Below are positions 60,012 to 64,000 of a DNA stretch of 64,000 bases, in pieces. Position 1 is the first letter of the stretch. Every line of letters starts with the position of its first letter. The stretch comes from Bradyrhizobium erythrophlei (GTDB taxonomy: Bacteria; Pseudomonadota; Alphaproteobacteria; Rhizobiales; Xanthobacteraceae), in the NCBI RefSeq assembly GCF_900142985.1, contig NZ_LT670849.1, positions 3,286,001 to 3,350,000 on the forward strand, in the 5' to 3' direction. The position numbers were made by a program, and so were the translations under genes. The notes below the pieces were generated by a model. That model had not been told where the DNA came from. It worked only from the letters and a program-made list of their open reading frames with translations, and did not search any database.

Positions 60012-61328
60012 TCAGAAAAAGCCGAGCTGTTTCGGGTCCAGTCCGCGCGCCGTCGCGGCAAATTCGATCGCAGTGAATAATCCGCCGGCGACGTAGATTC
60101 GCCGCTTGAGCGAGGCGGCCAGCGCCCGGCTCGAGCTGAAAGCCTGCTCGATGGTGGCCGCTATTTCGATCCGCGCAACCGGATTGGCGCTGCGCATGGC
60201 GGCGGCGAGCGCGGCTGCGTCGCCGCCTTTGTGATGCGCAGAGGTGCAGATGATGGTGTCGAAGTGCGGCGCAAGCAGGCCGGCGATCTCGTCGGCCTTC
60301 TTGTCGAAGGAAACGCCAGCGACCAGGATCCAGTCTCGCGCTCCATAAATCCCGTGAAGCCCGGCGACCGATCGCCTGATGCCATCGGGGGTGTGACCGA
60401 CGTCGATGACGGTCAGGGGATTTTGCGCGATCGTCTCGAGGCGCCCCGGCCAGTGCGCCTCACGCAAGCCGCTTCGTACGACCGCCCCAATTTGGGCGGC
60501 CGGGCCGTTGGGCCGCGTGCGCCCCATCCAGTCGATGACCAGCGCCGCTGCGATCGCGGCGTTGTTGAGCTGGAAGCCGCCGGGCATCGCGATATCGAGG
60601 TCGCGGACATCGTGGTGGCGAAAGGCGAGGTCGAAGCGGTGGCAGCCGGCTGTGGCGGATTCATTGCCGATCGAAACTTCGTCGCGGACGAACAGGCTCT
60701 CGACATTCCGGTTGCGGTTATATTCGACGATGTGCTGGCGCAAGCCGCGGCAATTCTCGCCATAGATGATGGTGCCGCCAGCGGCGCAGGCGTCGCTCTT
60801 GTCCGACACGATCAGTTCCAGCGAATTCCCGAGCAGTTCGACGTGCTCGTAATCGACCGAGGTAACCGTGGTGCTGCGACTGCCGAGCAAGCGAATGGGA
60901 TCATAGCGTCCGCCGATCCCGGCCTCGAACACCATGACGTCGCAATCGTTGTCCTGAAAAAACAGGCAGGCCAGCGCGAACATGGCTTCAAACGCGCCGA
61001 ACTTTTCCGCGCGACGTTTCGTAACGGCCGCGATTGCGGATTCGACGCGCGTGACGAGCTGGTGCAACAGTTCATCGTCGATCGGCACGCCGTCGATCTG
61101 AAACCGTTCGTTGACGCGAAACAGGTGCGGCGAGGTGAACAGGCCGGTGCGCAAGCCGCAAGCGCGTCCGATCGAGGCGCAGAAGGCCGCGGTCGAGCCC
61201 TTACCGTTCGATCCGGCAATGGCGATCGAGCGTTGCTGCAAGCGGCCGCGGTCGATGGCGAGCCGGTCCAGCAAGTCGGTCATCCGTGCGAGGCAGATGC
61301 CTTCGCCGTATTTTGGCAGGTCAAACAT
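60012..61328 (-). CDS. Mur ligase family protein (FolC/CphA C-terminal-like)
   Basis: 438 residues. ATP-binding loop IAGSNGKGSTAAF, SPHLFRVNERFQIDG, the central YEHVELLGNSLELIVSDKSD region and the C-terminal VIDVGHTPDGIRRS follow the FolC/Mur order. The overlap with the ATP-grasp gene (ATG within its last codons) implies coupled expression. An ATP-grasp enzyme plus a Mur ligase is the domain content of cyanophycin synthetase, here split in two genes. Plain folylpolyglutamate synthase is possible but less fitting beside the ATP-grasp gene. Confidence 0.85.
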   Translation of the reverse strand: MFDLPKYGEGICLARMTDLLDRLAIDRGRLQQRSIAIAGSNGKGSTAAFCASIGRACGLRTGLFTSPHLFRVNERFQIDGVPIDDELLHQLVTRVESAIAAVTKRRAEKFGAFEAMFALACLFFQDNDCDVMVFEAGIGGRYDPIRLLGSRSTTVTSVDYEHVELLGNSLELIVSDKSDACAAGGTIIYGENCRGLRQHIVEYNRNRNVESLFVRDEVSIGNESATAGCHRFDLAFRHHDVRDLDIAMPGGFQLNNAAIAAALVIDWMGRTRPNGPAAQIGAVVRSGLREAHWPGRLETIAQNPLTVIDVGHTPDGIRRSVAGLHGIYGARDWILVAGVSFDKKADEIAGLLAPHFDTIICTSAHHKGGDAAALAAAMRSANPVARIEIAATIEQAFSSSRALAASLKRRIYVAGGLFTAIEFAATARGLDPKQLGFF

Positions 61329-62325
61329 TGATAAGTCCGGCCGCAATAAAGCTATGACGCCAGATTTTCAGGATCAGATCCGGCCGCTGCAACTCCTCGA
61401 GCAAACGGATTGAGGGGTTGGAGTTCACTTCGATGATCGCGATGTCGTCCGGGTTGCCGCCGATGTCCGTAAACAGGTCGACGGCGGCGGCGCGCAGCCC
61501 GATCGCACGGGTCGCCTCCCGCGCCATCTTGAGCGCAGTCGGATGGGGCGAGGCGAACGTCATATGCCCGCCTGCGCTCAGATTGGTGCGGCCGTGAATT
61601 TTCCAGCGTTCGCCCGGGGCCAAGACTTGCTTGAGCTCGGCGGGCGCGATCCTGTCCGGATCGATCGCGGAAAGGCCGCGCGCCTCAAGCGTGGCGTTGT
61701 GCTCATGGAGCAGATCGCCAACGCTGCGCGCGCCATCGCCTTCGAGTGCGGCAGAGAATTTTCGCGCAGAATAGACGACCTCGTCGTCGAGCAGAAAAAT
61801 CCGGTACTCGTCGCCGCTGACGACCGGCTGCATCAGGACCGCATCGTAGTATGCCGAAACCTCGTCCAGATACCGCTCTAGCGCGGGCTCGCCATCGACG
61901 GTTTGCGCATAATCTCCACGCGACCCCGTCAGCGGTTTGAGGAAGGCGCTTGCGTTCAGCGTCTTGAAGTAGGCGAAAGCGTCCGCACGGTCGTGGCCGG
62001 TCGGCCGCAAGCCACGGTGCCGCTCGCTCAGGAAGAAATAGCCGCCGCCGAGGTTCGGGATTCCCCGCGCTTTGAGAATGCAGTTGGCGAAATATTTGTC
62101 GGAGGCGAGCGTCGCTGCTGTCGCATTGTTTTGCGGATACCAGGAGCAGCGACCGGCGCCGAAATAAACGGAGGTGGATGCCGAGGTGGCACGAAAGACC
62201 AGCCCGGTGCCGCCGTCGATGCTTTCAAAGTCCAGACCAAGCTCGGCGCAGGCAAAGGCGGCGTACACCGCCTGATCCGGATAGTAGGCGGGCTTTCCCG
62301 CGCGAAATTCCCGCAACTTTCGCAT
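61321..62325 (-). CDS. ATP-grasp enzyme (glutathione-synthetase/cyanophycin-synthetase-like)
   Basis: 334 residues. TLASDKYFANCILKARGIPN opens the ATP-grasp fold; FLKPLTGSRGDYAQTV is the phosphate loop, VVSGDEYRIFLLDDEVVYSA a central strand pair and IAIIEVNSNPSIRLLEEL the metal-binding end (Glu, Asn). Such enzymes couple a carboxylate to an amine through acyl phosphate. It is adjacent to and overlaps the Mur ligase gene. The ribosome site at 62325 is weak. Product unknown. Confidence 0.85.
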   Translation of the reverse strand: MRKLREFRAGKPAYYPDQAVYAAFACAELGLDFESIDGGTGLVFRATSASTSVYFGAGRCSWYPQNNATAATLASDKYFANCILKARGIPNLGGGYFFLSERHRGLRPTGHDRADAFAYFKTLNASAFLKPLTGSRGDYAQTVDGEPALERYLDEVSAYYDAVLMQPVVSGDEYRIFLLDDEVVYSARKFSAALEGDGARSVGDLLHEHNATLEARGLSAIDPDRIAPAELKQVLAPGERWKIHGRTNLSAGGHMTFASPHPTALKMAREATRAIGLRAAAVDLFTDIGGNPDDIAIIEVNSNPSIRLLEELQRPDLILKIWRHSFIAAGLINV

Positions 62326-62656
62326 GCAATATCGGGCGATCTGACATTCCGGCTGTTTCGAAGAATATCTCTAACGTTTTTTGTGCGCCCGGTGCGGCAA
62401 TTAATCACCGAATTGCGCGTGTTCTCAGCAAGTTAATTGCACGGGAACGGCCACGCGGAGAAGGTTTTCCACGAAAGTCGTGCAAGATGGCTGGCCCTGC
62501 AATTTTCGAACCCTTATCCCGCATCGCAGCATATTGACACTGGCCGAAAATGGGGTAGTTGAAGGCCATAATTCCTCAATCGCCACAGTGGCTTCCGCTG
62601 TTTGGAGCGGCGGGTCCCTGTCGGCTTTCGCAAGACGGAATCGGAAAAGCAGGCCC
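62326..62656. other. 331-bp divergent promoter region
   Basis: Between the ATP-grasp gene and the ferredoxin reductase gene. Locally AT-richer around 62370-62440 (AACGTTTTTTGTGCG, CAATTAATCACC). No operator recognised. Confidence 0.4.
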
Positions 62657-63430
62657 ATGAGCGCGTTTCATCGAGAGAAGGTTCTTTCCGTTCGGCACTG
62701 GACGGACACGCTGTTCAGCTTCCGCGCCACGCGTGACACCGGCTTTCGATTCCAGAATGGCCAGTTCGCCATGATCGGCCTTGAGGTCGATGGCCGGCCC
62801 TTGCTGCGCGCTTATTCGATGGCGAGCGCCAATCACGAAGAACAACTCGAGTTCTTTTCGATCAAGGTGGCCGATGGTCCGCTCACCTCGCGCCTGCAAA
62901 AGATCAAGGAAGGCGACACCATCCTGGTCGGCCGTAAGGCGACCGGCACGCTGATCACCGACAACCTGCTTCCGGGCAAGCGCCTGCTTTTGCTATCGAC
63001 CGGAACCGGCCTTGCTCCGTTTGTCAGCCTGATCAAGGACCCCGATGTCTATGACAGGTTCGAGCAGATCGTGCTCGTGCACGGCTGCCGTCAGGTTTCC
63101 GAACTCGCCTACGGCGAGGAGGTCGTCAGGAATTTGCAGAGCGACGAATTGTTCGGACCGCTGCTCGCCGAAAAGCTCACTTATTATCCGACGGTCACTC
63201 GCGAACCCTTCCGCAACCGCGGCCGCATCACCGACTTGATCACGTCGAAGCAGATTTTCAACGATATCGGCCAGGAGCCGCTGAATATTGAAGGCGACCG
63301 CATCATGATGTGCGGCAGCCCGGCGATGCTCGAAGAGCTGCGTCAGATGTTCGACGGCCGTGGCTTCTCGGAAGGAAACCACAGCGAGCCCGGTCACTTC
63401 GTGATCGAGAAGGCGTTCGTGGAGCGCTAA
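62657..63430 (+). CDS. fpr: Ferredoxin--NADP(+) reductase
   Basis: 257 residues, bacterial subclass I. LLRAYSMASANHEEQLEFFSIK is the FAD-binding RxYS block, LLLLSTGTGLAPFVSLIKD the NADP pyrophosphate loop, and the C-terminus ends GHFVIEKAFVER, with Val-Glu-Arg where many have Val-Glu-Lys. It links NADPH to ferredoxin such as FdxA. The ATG at 62657 is chosen as homology starts there; the longer frame upstream is not conserved-looking. Confidence 0.95.
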   Translation: MSAFHREKVLSVRHWTDTLFSFRATRDTGFRFQNGQFAMIGLEVDGRPLLRAYSMASANHEEQLEFFSIKVADGPLTSRLQKIKEGDTILVGRKATGTLITDNLLPGKRLLLLSTGTGLAPFVSLIKDPDVYDRFEQIVLVHGCRQVSELAYGEEVVRNLQSDELFGPLLAEKLTYYPTVTREPFRNRGRITDLITSKQIFNDIGQEPLNIEGDRIMMCGSPAMLEELRQMFDGRGFSEGNHSEPGHFVIEKAFVER

Positions 63431-63455
63431 GCTCCCGCAGCGTTTCGCATCCCTC

Positions 63456-63788
63456 TCAGTCGACGATAAACAATTTCGCGCCGATCTTTGTCGACGACCG
63501 GTGTGCGGCATCGCCAAGATCCGAGACCTGATAGCTCATGCCTGGCCGTAGCGTGAAGCTGCGGCCGTCGCGCAACTCGGTGACAAGCTCTCCCTCCAGC
63601 ACGTAAAGCACATGGCCGCGGTCGCACCAGTGATCGGCGAGATATCCGGCCGTGTATTCGACCATCCGCACACGCACGTCGCCGATATTCAGGGTACGCC
63701 AGAGCGCCTGCCCGGTCTCGCCGGGATGGGTGGTGGCCGCGACCTGGCTCCAGTCGGTGACGGTGAAGGGCAGTGTTGGAATCTTCAT
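63456..63788 (-). CDS. DHCW-motif cupin fold protein
   Basis: 110 residues, one cupin barrel. YLADHWCDRGHVLYVLEGEL holds the metal-binding His residues and the family's Asp-His-Trp-Cys stretch; LRPGMSYQVSD is the second cupin motif. AGGAT precedes ATG 63788. Function of the family is unknown. Converges on fpr. Confidence 0.9.
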   Translation of the reverse strand: MKIPTLPFTVTDWSQVAATTHPGETGQALWRTLNIGDVRVRMVEYTAGYLADHWCDRGHVLYVLEGELVTELRDGRSFTLRPGMSYQVSDLGDAAHRSSTKIGAKLFIVD

Positions 63789-63993
63789 GGGCAATATCCT
63801 GAAATCTTACGCGCGAACCATATCCATCGGCGCGCGATTGTCACGATCTTCTCACCCTCCGTTCACGGCCCGCTATTCCACAGGTGTCCGCGCCACACCT
63901 GTTCTTGATGATGCGCCCCGCAGCACCGTTTGCTATAGTTTGCCAAAATGACGCGCGCTTATCGGGCGACGCGTTGAGTTCGGGGGGAGATCC

Positions 63994-64000
63994 TTGTCCG
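63994..64000 (+). other. Possible start of a gene leaving the window
   Basis: GGGGGGAGATCC followed by TTG at 63994 could be a ribosome site and start codon. Only 7 nt are visible. Confidence 0.2.

Overview
The window reads as a 64 kb piece of chromosome from a Bradyrhizobium-like alphaproteobacterium (Bradyrhizobium, Rhodopseudomonas and relatives). The signs are high GC, many small family-typical hypothetical proteins, an EcfG-type promoter, HWE/HisKA_2 histidine kinases, a SUV3-like helicase next to an S4 protein, FdxA and CarD, and several intergenic palindrome families that I recall from such genomes. The genus is an inference from gene content; no rRNA is present.

Layout. 1-3300: end of a glycerophosphodiester phosphodiesterase, a cyclase/TTT-transport operon and a repeat-filled gap. 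3300-9300: small proteins, a Crp/Fnr regulator, two sensor kinases and a small gene with a general-stress promoter. 9300-21200: housekeeping genes (rpmB, a DUF3108 protein, the helicase, S4 protein, fdxA, carD), an IS, an M48 lipoprotein protease and a nuclease. 21200-27600: a solute-binding protein and an acyl-CoA beta-oxidation cluster. 27600-37900: envelope and stress proteins, a ketopantoate reductase-like protein, a sugar dehydrogenase, a fatty-acid-hydroxylase-like protein, a frameshifted chemoreceptor, tRNA-Arg(CCU), an amidohydrolase/hydrolase pair and a porin-like protein. 37947-39484: a second, nearly identical IS copy. 39500-49500: an ABC importer and an aromatic catabolic cluster centred on gentisate. 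49500-56000: Cys-rich repeat proteins and an RND efflux pump. 56000-64000: a quinone-oxidoreductase-like enzyme, an acidic amino acid symporter with a solute-binding protein, a Mur-ligase/ATP-grasp pair, ferredoxin-NADP reductase and a cupin.

How genes work together. The gentisate cluster combines 3-hydroxybenzoate 6-hydroxylase, gentisate dioxygenase, a zeta-GST isomerase and a MarR regulator with a separate operon for an aryl-CoA ligase and an aryl-CoA hydroxylase. Both transcription units share an 18-bp dyad overlapping their promoters, so one regulator probably controls two routes into gentisate. The fatty-acyl cluster has two adjacent acyl-CoA dehydrogenases of the kind that can form a heteromer, two crotonases and an SDR.

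Most striking non-coding signals: (1) a 165-167 bp element made of two long hairpins joined by a 13-14 nt linker, at three sites. Two sites are inverted copies of each other; the third has the same architecture with different but still paired arms. (2) Two IS1182-like insertions, each placed exactly in the loop of a rho-independent terminator with a 4-bp target duplication, the IS carrying its own terminator-like hairpins at both ends. (3) A 23-bp tandem duplication that frameshifts a chemoreceptor. (4) A split cyanophycin-synthetase-like gene pair of unknown product.
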